Shown one piece after another: positions 27,182-35,650 of a stretch of DNA of 64,000 nucleotides. The notes beneath the pieces were generated by a model, which ran no database searches, was not told the origin of the DNA, and saw nothing but the letters and a program-made list of their open reading frames with translations. Origin of the DNA: Lactobacillus sp. ESL0677. Lineage in GTDB: Bacteria; Bacillota; Bacilli; Lactobacillales; Lactobacillaceae. Position numbers and translations under genes: made by a program. Where the stretch lies: positions 434,001 to 498,000 of the forward strand of contig NZ_CP113946.1 of the NCBI RefSeq assembly GCF_029392875.1, given 5' to 3'. Numbering within the stretch: position 1 is the stretch's first letter; every line of letters starts with the position of its first letter.

Positions 27182-28597
27182 ATGAAGAAAATGGACGCAA
27201 TTGTTAAAGTCCACAGGCCATGGCTGGTAATGTCAAGCATGTTAATTGGAGCATTTGTGGGGATGCTATCTGAAACATCACTCAATATTGCTTTGCCGCA
27301 ATTAATGCAGGCATTCGGCGTTGGCGCGAGTCAAGTACAACTCTTAGTTACAGGATATATGCTAGTAATTGGGATTATTTTACCGTTTTCTAGTATTTTA
27401 ACTAAATGGTTTACAACGAGGCAGATTGTTATTTTCGGCCTAGCAGCTTTTATTATTGGTGCGGTAATTTCCGCGACGGCACAGAATTTTGTAATTTTAC
27501 TAACAGGTAGAATGATTCAAGGAATTGGTACTGGTTTGATATTGCCATTAATGTTTACTGTGGCAATGTTAATTTTTCCACCGCAAAAGTTGGGTGCAGC
27601 TATGGGTGTGTGTGCATTAGTCATTATGCTGGCACCAGCCATTGGTCCGACGTTAACGGGAATTATTTTAGGCGCATTTACTTGGAACTATGTTTTCTGG
27701 TTATTTGTTCCGTTTTTAGTAATTGCTGTAGTTTTAGCAATTTTTGCTTTGAAAAACGTGGGTCAAATTACCAAGCCGCACGTTGATCTCTTATCGGTAA
27801 TTGAATCAGTTGTCGGCTTTTCTGCCTTAGTAATGGGTGTTAGCTTGGCAAGCGATTTAGGCTGGGGCTCACCAATTGTTTTAGGATTGTTGGCAATTGG
27901 AATTGTTGTTTTGGTTTTGTATGCCAGAAGACAATTAAATTTACCAGTACCAGTTTTGAATTTGCATGTATTTAATAAGCGGTCTTTTGCCCTCGGCGCA
28001 ATCAGCGTCATGCTTGATTTTGCCATTATCTTGTCAGCAATGTACCTTTTGCCACAATACTTGCAACGAGGTCTGTCATTGCCGGTTGCATTAACTGGAA
28101 TGATCATGCTTCCAGGAGGCATGATTAACGCAATTGTGTCAGCTTTTGCTGGCCGGCTATATGATTCGTTTGGTGCTAAGAAGCCTGCAGTTGCTGGTTT
28201 TATCATTGCACTAATCGGAATCGTAATGTTGATTTTCTCAAATGATAAGTCATCTTTAGCATACGTAGTTGCTGCCCACATTGTCCTGATGATTGGTTGT
28301 CCTTTAGCAATGTCACCTGCACAAACTCATGCGTTGAACGCATTGCAAGGACCAGAATCAGCCGATGGTAGTACTATTTTGAACACAATGCAACAGATTG
28401 TTGGTGCTTTGGCAACAGCGCTGTCAACTAGCTTCTTAAGTTTAGGACAAGCTGCTTATCAAGGTAGTAGTCATGCCGCTGCCTTTACTAATGGTGTGCA
28501 TTATGGTTTGTACTTTACATTAGTCTTGACAATTATCGGCATTATTATTGCCTTTAATTTTGGTGTCAGAACACCTAGTCATGATATTAAGGCTTAG
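27182..28597 (+). CDS. MFS drug exporter, DHA2 (14-helix) family
   Basis: A 471-residue membrane protein of the major facilitator superfamily, EmrB/QacA-type, with about 14 hydrophobic segments. Typical phrases are SLNIALPQLMQAFGV (motif D1 area), the interhelix loop, GRMIQGIGTGLILPLMF (motif B with Arg) and GAAMGVCALVIMLAPAIGPTLTGIIL (motif C of drug:H+ antiporters). It should expel lipophilic drugs or bile-like compounds using the proton gradient; the substrate is not predictable. I chose the ATG at 27182, nine bases after AGGAGG; upstream in-frame codons lie before that site. Confidence 0.9.
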   Translation: MKKMDAIVKVHRPWLVMSSMLIGAFVGMLSETSLNIALPQLMQAFGVGASQVQLLVTGYMLVIGIILPFSSILTKWFTTRQIVIFGLAAFIIGAVISATAQNFVILLTGRMIQGIGTGLILPLMFTVAMLIFPPQKLGAAMGVCALVIMLAPAIGPTLTGIILGAFTWNYVFWLFVPFLVIAVVLAIFALKNVGQITKPHVDLLSVIESVVGFSALVMGVSLASDLGWGSPIVLGLLAIGIVVLVLYARRQLNLPVPVLNLHVFNKRSFALGAISVMLDFAIILSAMYLLPQYLQRGLSLPVALTGMIMLPGGMINAIVSAFAGRLYDSFGAKKPAVAGFIIALIGIVMLIFSNDKSSLAYVVAAHIVLMIGCPLAMSPAQTHALNALQGPESADGSTILNTMQQIVGALATALSTSFLSLGQAAYQGSSHAAAFTNGVHYGLYFTLVLTIIGIIIAFNFGVRTPSHDIKA

Positions 28598-28608
28598 TTG
28601 ATATAATC

Positions 28609-28667
28609 AAAAGATCATCACATCTTTTCTAAATTATTTTAGAAAATTTGCTGGTGGTCTTTTTTTG
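28609..28667 (+). terminator. Terminator of the MFS gene
   Basis: AAAAGATCATCA (28609-28620) pairs, with G-T pairs, to TGGTGGTCTTTT (28651-28662). A second hairpin, TTTTCTAAA/TTTAGAAAA, is nested inside, and the structure ends in a seven-T run. Confidence 0.75.
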
Positions 28668-28808
28668 TATAAAAATTAAATTAATATTAAATATTTAATT
28701 TTTTACTTAAAATAAGGCGTTATTTTTCTAAAAAACTAATTGGTATAGTAGAATGTATCTAGTTATAAATTAAATTTTATTGCAATGATAATGAAAGAGG
28801 CGATAACA

Positions 28809-29546
28809 ATGTCGATGATAGAATTCCATGATGTGCAAAAGTTTTATGGCCATTTTCATGCACTGCACGACATTAATTTGAAGATTGACAAGGGCGAAAC
28901 GGTGGTCCTCATTGGGCCTTCTGGCTCCGGTAAGAGTACATTGGTACGAACGGTCAACGGCCTTGAATCTATTCAAGAAGGACAGCTCATTGTGAATAAT
29001 CATGATCTGTCTGATCCTAAAACTGACTTAAATATTTTACGGCGGGATGTCGGGATGGTTTTCCAGCACTTTAATTTATACAAGAATAAAGATGTGCTAG
29101 AAAACATTATGCTGGCACCGCGAATTGTCAGTCACATGCCAGAAAAAGAGAATAAAGAACAAGCAATGAGACTATTGGAAATGGTCGGCTTGGAGAAGTG
29201 GGCTCATAATATGCCTTCACAAATTTCCGGTGGGCAAAAGCAACGGGTGGCAATTGCTCGAACTTTGGCGATGCGGCCAAAATTAATTTTGTATGATGAA
29301 CCAACTTCTGCACTTGACCCAGAGATGATCGACGACGTTTTGCAAGTTATGAAGCGAGTTACAACGGAAAGTGGAATGACTTCCTTAATTGTTACTCACG
29401 AGATGGGCTTTGCCAAGGAAGTTGCCAACCGCGTAATCTTTATGGACCAAGGTAGAATTGTTGAAGATGATGCAAGTGAAAGTTTCTTCAAGCAGCCTAA
29501 GACGGAAAGGGCACAACAATTTTTAAGTAAAATTATTTCGCACTAA
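28809..29546 (+). CDS. glnQ: Polar amino acid ABC importer, ATPase
   Basis: A 245-residue ATP-binding subunit. Walker A GPSGSGKST near residues 34-42, Q-loop VFQHFNLY, signature ISGGQKQRVAIARTLA, Walker B LILYDEPTSALDPE, and switch His in VTHEMGF. It powers uptake with the lipoprotein and two permeases that follow in the same operon. I chose the ATG at 28809, eight bases after AAAGAGG (28794-28800); two earlier in-frame ATGs precede that site. A TATAGT -10 at 28744-28749 is probably its promoter. Confidence 0.93.
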   Translation: MSMIEFHDVQKFYGHFHALHDINLKIDKGETVVLIGPSGSGKSTLVRTVNGLESIQEGQLIVNNHDLSDPKTDLNILRRDVGMVFQHFNLYKNKDVLENIMLAPRIVSHMPEKENKEQAMRLLEMVGLEKWAHNMPSQISGGQKQRVAIARTLAMRPKLILYDEPTSALDPEMIDDVLQVMKRVTTESGMTSLIVTHEMGFAKEVANRVIFMDQGRIVEDDASESFFKQPKTERAQQFLSKIISH

Positions 29547-29558
29547 GGAGGGACAATC

Positions 29559-30374
29559 ATGAAAAAGAAGTTTTGGTTGTTTTCTCTGTTAGCTGGCCTG
29601 CTCTTATTAACTGGTTGTGGTCGCAGCTTAAGTGATCAATCAGTGCTAGATAATGTTAAGCGTACTAATACAATTAGTTGGGGTGTCAAGGGTGACGTTA
29701 AGCTGTTTGGCCTGATTGATGTCAAAGATGGCCAGCAAAAGGGCTTTGACGTTGATATGGCTAAGGCAATTACGCGGCACATTTTAGGACCAACGGGAAA
29801 AGCTGAATTTACAACGACCACCTCACAATCACGGGTTCCGCTGCTGAAAAACGGCAATGTGGATGCGGTCATTGCGACAATGTCGATTACGCCAGAACGG
29901 GAAAAGGTAATTTCTTTTTCTAAGTCTTATTTTGACGCTGGTCAATCATTATTAGTACCGAAAAATTCATCAATTCACAGTGTTAAAGATCTCAACGGCA
30001 AGACGGTCATTGGGGTAGTTGGCGCTAACTCGGTAGCTAACGTTAAAAAGGTGGCACCAAAGGCTCGCGTAATTGAATTGCAAGATTATGCTCAGGCGAT
30101 GAATGCGCTCAAGTCCCACCAAGGCGATGCTTTGACAACTGATAACGGGATTTTATTTGGTCTTGCTGTACAAAATCCGGGCTTCCAGGTTCGTGGTGGT
30201 ACGTTTACGGTTGAACCTTACGGGGTTGCCGTTAATAAGGGACAGACTGGATTTACTGAAGCTGTTGACAAAGCGGTTTTGGAAATGCAGCATGATGGCG
30301 AATACAACCGCTTGATTAAAAAATGGTTTGGTGATGTACCAGGATTTAAGTATAAGGAGTTGTATCGCAAATGA
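29559..30374 (+). CDS. glnH: Amino acid ABC importer, substrate-binding lipoprotein
   Basis: A 271-residue exported lipoprotein. The signal peptide (MKKKFWLFSLLAGLLLLTGCG) ends in a lipobox, LLTGC, with Cys20 as the lipid-anchored residue. The mature part is a type-II periplasmic-binding fold of the glutamine/glutamate group (SWGVKGDVKLFGLIDVKDGQ, GFDVDMAKAI, IATMSITPEREKVISFSKSY). The ligand is probably glutamine, glutamate or aspartate. It lies 12 bases after the ATPase and its stop overlaps the next start (ATGA). Confidence 0.92.
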   Translation: MKKKFWLFSLLAGLLLLTGCGRSLSDQSVLDNVKRTNTISWGVKGDVKLFGLIDVKDGQQKGFDVDMAKAITRHILGPTGKAEFTTTTSQSRVPLLKNGNVDAVIATMSITPEREKVISFSKSYFDAGQSLLVPKNSSIHSVKDLNGKTVIGVVGANSVANVKKVAPKARVIELQDYAQAMNALKSHQGDALTTDNGILFGLAVQNPGFQVRGGTFTVEPYGVAVNKGQTGFTEAVDKAVLEMQHDGEYNRLIKKWFGDVPGFKYKELYRK

Positions 30375-31009
30375 TTAATATTTTCTCTCACTTTAGTAAT
30401 CAGCTACTAGTTGGCCTAGGTTGGACCGTATTGTCGAGTGTGATCGCCTTATTCTTCAGCCTAATTATTGGTACTCTCTTTGCTATTATGGAAATTGTAC
30501 CCAATAAGACCTTGCGAGTAGTTGGCCGAACTTATGTCGAAATTTTTCGTAACATTCCCTTGTTAGTTATTACAATGTTCTTTTACCTTGTAATTCCAAT
30601 GTATGTTGTCAAAATTAACGGTTTTACTGCTGGGACAATTGGCTTAACTCTGTACACTTCAGCCTTTATTGCGGAAACGGTTCGTTCAGGTATTCAATCG
30701 GTAGCAGGCGGGCAAATGGAAGGCGCACGCTCAACGGGAATGACTTACTGGCAGGCAATGCGCTACATTATTTTGCCTCAAGCCTTTAAGATTGTTATTC
30801 CGCCGCTCGGCAATCAGTTTGTCAACTTGGTAAAGAACTCGTCGGTTCTAGCTTTTGTAGCTGGGTTCGATCTCATGTATCAGGCAAACTCAATTGCATC
30901 AACAACTTTTGATACAATTAATAGCTATCTGGTAGTTGGTGTTTTGTACCTGATTATTACGTTGCCGCTGAGTTATTATATGCAGCATTTAGAAAAGAAA
31001 TTGGCCTAG
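30371..31009 (+). CDS. glnP: Amino acid ABC importer, permease 1
   Basis: A 212-residue permease of the HisMQ type with five membrane helices. The ATPase-coupling EAA loop is EGARSTGMTYWQAMRYIILPQAFKIV, near residues 118-143. It begins inside the stop of the lipoprotein gene. With the next gene it forms the membrane pair of the importer. Confidence 0.92.
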   Translation: MINIFSHFSNQLLVGLGWTVLSSVIALFFSLIIGTLFAIMEIVPNKTLRVVGRTYVEIFRNIPLLVITMFFYLVIPMYVVKINGFTAGTIGLTLYTSAFIAETVRSGIQSVAGGQMEGARSTGMTYWQAMRYIILPQAFKIVIPPLGNQFVNLVKNSSVLAFVAGFDLMYQANSIASTTFDTINSYLVVGVLYLIITLPLSYYMQHLEKKLA

Positions 31010-31022
31010 GGGGTGCAGAACA

Positions 31023-31676
31023 ATGCAAAATTGGCTTAACGCTTTTTCATGGCTCAATATTCGTTTCTTATTTATGGGACTCTGGGTAACAATTTATATT
31101 TCAGTGATTTCAGTGATTTTGAGCTTTATTTTGGGTTCAGTATTAGGAATTATTCGATATTCAAAGATTAAATTTGTTTCGAAAATTGTGGGTTTTATTA
31201 TTGATATTATCCGTAATGTACCGCTCTTGTTAATTATTTTCTTTACCTATTTTGGTTTACCAAACTTTGGTTTGCGGCCAGAAACAATTCCCGCGGCAAT
31301 TATTGCGATGACCGTTTTTGAATCGGCAATGATTGCGGAAATTGTGCGTTCGGGTATTAAGTCGGTTGACCCCGGTCAGATGGAAGGGGCACGCTCAACG
31401 GGGATGAGCTTTGTTCAGGCCTTGTGGCATGTAGTTTTACCGCAGGCATACAAAAACATGATACCGACGATTATTAGTCAGTTTGTATCTTTAATTAAGG
31501 ATACGTCGCTAGCCACAATTATTGTGGTGCCAGAGTTGATGCAGCACGCGCAAGTTATTTATGGTCAAAATGCCAACTATATTTTGCCGATGTTTGCGGC
31601 TTTAGCAGTACTTTATTTTATTGTTTGCTTTACTTTATCAGTGATTGGCAATCAGATAGGTAAGAGGCTGTCATAG
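31023..31676 (+). CDS. glnM: Amino acid ABC importer, permease 2
   Basis: A 217-residue HisMQ-type permease with five helices, similar in layout to the preceding gene (RNVPLLLIIFFTYFGLP; EAA loop EGARSTGMSFVQALWHVVLPQ). It starts 13 bases after it and ends the operon. Heterodimerisation with permease 1 is inferred from the family. Confidence 0.92.
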   Translation: MQNWLNAFSWLNIRFLFMGLWVTIYISVISVILSFILGSVLGIIRYSKIKFVSKIVGFIIDIIRNVPLLLIIFFTYFGLPNFGLRPETIPAAIIAMTVFESAMIAEIVRSGIKSVDPGQMEGARSTGMSFVQALWHVVLPQAYKNMIPTIISQFVSLIKDTSLATIIVVPELMQHAQVIYGQNANYILPMFAALAVLYFIVCFTLSVIGNQIGKRLS

Positions 31677-31710
31677 TTGCCGAAACTATAAATTTTTAAA
31701 AAATAACGTA

Positions 31711-31741
31711 AAAAAGCTTGAGTTCGCTCGAGCTTTTTTTG
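31711..31741 (+). terminator. Terminator of the amino acid importer operon
   Basis: AAAAAGCTTGAG (31711-31722) pairs with CTCGAGCTTTTT (31727-31738), with one T-G pair and a TTCG loop, followed by T residues. Confidence 0.85.
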
Positions 31742-31776
31742 TAGGCTTAAGAGAGACTATTTAGGAAAGATGGATT

Positions 31777-32931
31777 ATGAAAAGTTTTTTGTTTCGGCTT
31801 TACTTGCAGGTAATGAGGTTTTTTGCGCGTTTTACCAAAATAAATAACAAAAAAATTGTTGTTCTCAACGGTGCAGGTCGTTCCGGTTCTAACGGTTATT
31901 TGTTTGCCAAATATGTGCGGGCACATCATCCCGATTACCCGGTCACGTTGGTCGAACCGTGGCCAACGTCGCACTTATCCTTTACAACTTGGCGGGAAAT
32001 CGGTGCGGCCAAGTTCGTTTTGACGACGCACCAACCCTTTAAAATTCGCAAAAGTCAGGTTAATATTCAATTTTGGCATGGCATTCCCTTGAAGCGAATG
32101 GGGATCATGGCTAATAATACTAAGGCTAGGGACAATCGGCGCAATTCTAAATTATGGCGTAAAACGGCGGATGTCGTTTGTTCAAGCTCGGATTTATATG
32201 AAACCTTGATGAGTGCCTGTGTTGGCATTAATGCCGCGCAATATCGTAAGCTTGGTTTTCCGCGGCTGGATGCCTTGAGTCATCCGGTAATTAGTAAGCA
32301 GCAGTTAGTGCATGACTTGTTTAATGTTACTGATAGGCAAGCACAAGTTGGAATTTACATGCCAACGTTTCGCTATGAGCTAGATGATCAAAATGTCCTT
32401 GACCAAATTAAGACGGGAAATTTTTTAGCGTTAGCTGACTTTGATGGAGCAACGTTAAATGAAACACTCAAAAAGCAGCACCAATATTTAATTGTCAAGC
32501 TGCATCCCTATGAAATGCGGCTTTTTAACCAGTTAAGCAGCCAGTTTTCTAATATTGCCTTTTTAAATAATGATTATTTAGTTGAAAATGATTATGATTT
32601 GTATGAATTACTTGGCGCGACCGACTTTCTGCTAACGGATTTTTCGTCGATTTATTTTGATTATCTGACTTTGGACAAGCCCGAGATTTTTATTACTAAT
32701 TATCTTGAGCAATACGAACAAACGCGTGGCTTGCTCATGGGACCGTATGAAGAAGTTGTGCCGGGGCAATGCGTTAAGCTTCAAGATGAGTTGCTTAAAG
32801 CGCTCAAGCAGGTAGCACAGGGCAAGGATGATTACAAGAATAAGCGGCAGTATTGGCGCTTGTTAACTAGTCAAGCATCTACGCAATCAGCTTGCGAGCA
32901 AATTTTTGACTTCATGACGCAAAATTATTAG
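31777..32931 (+). CDS. CDP-glycerol:glycerophosphotransferase-family protein (TagB/TagF-like)
   Basis: A 384-residue GT-B-like enzyme of the teichoic-acid glycerophosphotransferase family. Family marks are FWHGIPLKRMG near residues 99-109, VCSSSDLYETLM, GFPRLDAL, VGIYMPTFRYE, IVKLHPYE and LLTDFSSIYFDYL near 285-297. It would transfer glycerol (or ribitol) phosphate onto a wall or capsule polymer at the inner face of the membrane. It has a basic amphipathic N-terminus that may bind the membrane. It is followed closely by a flippase and a GT32-like transferase, so a phosphoglycerol-containing surface glycan is plausible. Confidence 0.88.
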   Translation: MKSFLFRLYLQVMRFFARFTKINNKKIVVLNGAGRSGSNGYLFAKYVRAHHPDYPVTLVEPWPTSHLSFTTWREIGAAKFVLTTHQPFKIRKSQVNIQFWHGIPLKRMGIMANNTKARDNRRNSKLWRKTADVVCSSSDLYETLMSACVGINAAQYRKLGFPRLDALSHPVISKQQLVHDLFNVTDRQAQVGIYMPTFRYELDDQNVLDQIKTGNFLALADFDGATLNETLKKQHQYLIVKLHPYEMRLFNQLSSQFSNIAFLNNDYLVENDYDLYELLGATDFLLTDFSSIYFDYLTLDKPEIFITNYLEQYEQTRGLLMGPYEEVVPGQCVKLQDELLKALKQVAQGKDDYKNKRQYWRLLTSQASTQSACEQIFDFMTQNY

Positions 32932-32941
32932 AGGAAAAATT

Positions 32942-34372
32942 GTGAAAAAAACATTTCTAAATATTTTATATAATGCGGTTTACCAAATTTTCCTTGTGTT
33001 AGTACCGCTAATTACGGTGCCCTATTTATCCCGAATTTTAGGGCCAAAAACCTATGGCATCTATAGCAATGTAAATAATATCATGCAGTTTTTGATGATT
33101 TTTTGTACATTGTCAATTTCGTATATTGGGATGCGGACAATTGCGCAAACACGCGCGTTTGGTACTAAAGAGGAGCTGACCGATGCCTTTTGGGGACTAT
33201 GGTACTTTCAGGCGTTAGCGGGGGTCGTGACAATTGTTCTGGTAGTTGCGGTTGCCAGTTTGTTTCATATTAAATATTGGAATTATCTACTGTTAATGGT
33301 ACCGTATTTAATTTCAGCTCAAGTGGATATTTCATGGTTCTTTCAAGGGCTTGCCGCATTTGGTCGTGTTGTTTTAAAAAACACGGCGGTCAAGTTAGTG
33401 TCGGTAATTTTAATTTTACTTTGGGTTAAGACTACTGGTGACTTGTGGAAGTACATGTTGATTATGTCAGTGTCGACAATGTTAGGCTCATTTGTCTTTT
33501 GGTTTGATATTCACCGCTTCGTTGGTGGGCCAGTCAAGCATTTTTATAAGTATCAAACTACAATTAAAGCCATCATTACGCTGTTAATTCCGCAGATTGC
33601 CACCCAAATTTATACGTCATTGGATAAACCAATTTTAGGAATCTTTCAAAATTCAACGCAGGTGGCGTTTTATGATAACTCGCAGCGAATTTCCAATATG
33701 GTTCTGGGAGTTATCACCAGTATTTCGCTGGTAATTATGCCGAAGATGGCGAGTGAAGGTAAGGCAGAACAGCGGATTGTCTTGAAAAAATCGCTTGAGG
33801 CCACTGTTTGGCTCGGAACCATGTTTGCGGTGATTATCATGGCAAATACACGGGAATTTGTGCCGTTCTTTTTCGGTGCTAAGTTTACGCCGATGGCTCC
33901 GCTAATGTTCTTCTTTACGTTAACAATTGTAATGATTCCAACAGGTGGGGTCTTTGCCAATCAGTTTGCCTTGGCCAATCATCGCGATCGGGATTACGCG
34001 CTGCCGGTAATTGTTGGCGCGGTTTTGGAAGTTGTGCTGAGCTTCTTTTTAGATCGATTTTATGGTGCTACTGGAGCAATGGTCGCAATTTTAATTACCG
34101 AATTTGTTGTGCTAATTTTACGGTTGTGGATTGTGCGTGATGGCTATGACTTTCGATATTCTTTTAAAGAAGTGCCTAAATATTTTGTCATTGCAGCGAT
34201 CGTGTTAGTGGCAGGGATGTTATTACCACAGCTAATTTCGTCAGCGTTTTTAGATATGGCAATTAAGTCAATTATCATGTTTGTGCTCTACATTGCTTTA
34301 ATGTTTATGATGCGGCTTGACTTTAATCAAGATATTGTGCAATTAATTAGAAAGTTTCTTAAACGAGGTTAA
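32942..34372 (+). CDS. Polysaccharide flippase, Wzx/MOP superfamily
   Basis: A 476-residue membrane protein with about 14 helices, beginning LYNAVYQIFLVLVPLITVPYLSRILGPKTYGIYS in the family manner (N-terminal half shown in two parts, residues 9-28 and 29-42). Such proteins move lipid-linked glycan units from the inner to the outer leaflet. It lies 10 bases after the glycerophosphotransferase and 2 bases before the next transferase, in one transcript. The cluster lacks a Wzy polymerase and an initiating transferase. Confidence 0.9.
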   Translation: MKKTFLNILYNAVYQIFLVLVPLITVPYLSRILGPKTYGIYSNVNNIMQFLMIFCTLSISYIGMRTIAQTRAFGTKEELTDAFWGLWYFQALAGVVTIVLVVAVASLFHIKYWNYLLLMVPYLISAQVDISWFFQGLAAFGRVVLKNTAVKLVSVILILLWVKTTGDLWKYMLIMSVSTMLGSFVFWFDIHRFVGGPVKHFYKYQTTIKAIITLLIPQIATQIYTSLDKPILGIFQNSTQVAFYDNSQRISNMVLGVITSISLVIMPKMASEGKAEQRIVLKKSLEATVWLGTMFAVIIMANTREFVPFFFGAKFTPMAPLMFFFTLTIVMIPTGGVFANQFALANHRDRDYALPVIVGAVLEVVLSFFLDRFYGATGAMVAILITEFVVLILRLWIVRDGYDFRYSFKEVPKYFVIAAIVLVAGMLLPQLISSAFLDMAIKSIIMFVLYIALMFMMRLDFNQDIVQLIRKFLKRG

Positions 34373-34374
34373 AG

Positions 34375-35073
34375 ATGATTCCTAAAATTATTCATTATGT
34401 GTGGGTTGGCGGCAATCCTAAGCCCAAGAATATTCAGCGGTGTATGCGAACATGGCAAAAGCACCTGCAAGGCTATCAAATTATTGAATGGAACGAGCAG
34501 AATTTTGACATCCATGAAAACAAGTACGTTGAGCAGGCTTACAAGGCTAAAAAATGGGCCTTTGTGTCCGACTATATTCGTGCCAAGGCTGTTTACGAAA
34601 TGGGCGGCATTTATTTAGACACCGATGTTTTAGTGTTGGATGATTTAACTTCTTTACTGAATAATCAAGCCTTTGTGGGCTTTGAGAATCGGGCTAATCC
34701 GTTTACTGCTGTGTTTGGCGCTGAGCCTAAGCACCCGCTATTAAAGGAGATGTTGGCTTACTATGACAACCGCAATTTTACTTTTAATAGTCAAAATCAG
34801 CTTGCAGGTGTTAACACTGTGTCGGTTGCCGATATTCTAAAAGAAAAGTATGGTGCTGTTGCCAACAATCAGGAACAAGTCTTAAAAACTGGAATTCATG
34901 TTTATCCTGATAGCATTTTGTGCAATCCTTCAGCTAAGAGTAAGACCATTCATGTCTTTACGGGAACGTGGATGGAAGGGGCTAAACCGCTCAAGCGTAA
35001 ACTGGTGACAGCACTGAAAGTCCGGATTAAAACTAAGCACCAAGCAGCTATGTATGCGCGCTTTTTCAGGTAA
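34375..35073 (+). CDS. GT32-like glycosyltransferase with DXD motif
   Basis: A 232-residue enzyme of the Gly_transf_sug family. It begins MIPKIIHYVWVGGNPKPKNI and carries the metal- and nucleotide-sugar-binding DTD in EMGGIYLDTDVLVLDDL near residues 76-92. Family members add mannose, galactose or related sugars in capsule synthesis; donor and acceptor are unknown. It starts two bases after the flippase stop and is followed by the SprT-like gene. Confidence 0.88.
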   Translation: MIPKIIHYVWVGGNPKPKNIQRCMRTWQKHLQGYQIIEWNEQNFDIHENKYVEQAYKAKKWAFVSDYIRAKAVYEMGGIYLDTDVLVLDDLTSLLNNQAFVGFENRANPFTAVFGAEPKHPLLKEMLAYYDNRNFTFNSQNQLAGVNTVSVADILKEKYGAVANNQEQVLKTGIHVYPDSILCNPSAKSKTIHVFTGTWMEGAKPLKRKLVTALKVRIKTKHQAAMYARFFR

Positions 35074-35075
35074 TA

Positions 35076-35528
35076 ATGACTGAAGAAGAATTGCAAAGGT
35101 TGGTCGAAAAAATTGCCTTAGAGGATTTTGACCAGCCTTTTATGCATCAAGTAAAAATTAATTACCGCATGACGACTACTGGCGGGCGTTACCACCTAAT
35201 AGATCACCGAATTGAAATCAACGCGCACTTTTTGGCTCCGAAATATCGCCAAGAATTAATCGGCATTATTAAGCATGAGTTGACGCATTATTTTTTGCAT
35301 TTGAGCGGGCGCGGGTATCATCACCACGACAGCGACTTTAAGTACTTATTAAATAAGGTTGGCGGGTCGCGTTTTGCCCCAGATATTGGTCTAGCTAAAA
35401 AGCAAAAGCGCAAGTATCTTTATGCTTGCCAAAAGTGCGGTCAAAAATATGCCCGAGTTCGCCAAGTTAATGTTCACCGTTATCGCTGCGGCAAGTGCGG
35501 TGGCAACTTAAAATTAGTTAATAAATAA
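35076..35528 (+). CDS. SprT-like zinc metallopeptidase-fold protein
   Basis: A 150-residue protein with the zincin motif IKHELTHYFLH (residues about 66-76) and a C-terminal zinc ribbon (CQKCG...CGKCGG, near residues 115-145). It matches the SprT-like family of Bacillus (YdcK) in length and layout. Eukaryotic SPRTN relatives digest DNA-protein crosslinks, but bacterial function is unproven. Its start is three bases after the glycosyltransferase, probably simple read-through rather than a shared role. Confidence 0.9.
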   Translation: MTEEELQRLVEKIALEDFDQPFMHQVKINYRMTTTGGRYHLIDHRIEINAHFLAPKYRQELIGIIKHELTHYFLHLSGRGYHHHDSDFKYLLNKVGGSRFAPDIGLAKKQKRKYLYACQKCGQKYARVRQVNVHRYRCGKCGGNLKLVNK

Positions 35529-35568
35529 GTCATTGAACAGCAGCTTTAGCTGAATAGTGACTTTTTTT
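35529..35568 (+). terminator. Hairpin after the SprT-like gene
   Basis: AGTCA / TGACT outer arms enclose a GCAGCT / AGCTG inner stem, followed by seven T. Confidence 0.65.
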
Positions 35569-35570
35569 AT

Positions 35571-35626
35571 TTGACAGACTGTTAGGCACCAAACTATAAT
35601 TCAAAGCATAAAGATTAGGTACCTAA
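35571..35626 (+). promoter_or_regulatory. MarR operon promoter with two operator copies
   Basis: TTGACA (35571-35576), 18 bases, TATAAT (35595-35600). Two like sites are present: TTAGGCACCAAA (35582-35593) inside the spacer, and the perfect 12-bp palindrome TTAGGTACCTAA (35615-35626) at or just after the start point. A protein bound at both would block the promoter, the usual layout for MarR autorepression. Confidence 0.75.
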
Positions 35627-35650
35627 TAAAATTACTAAGGGAGAGTTAAA

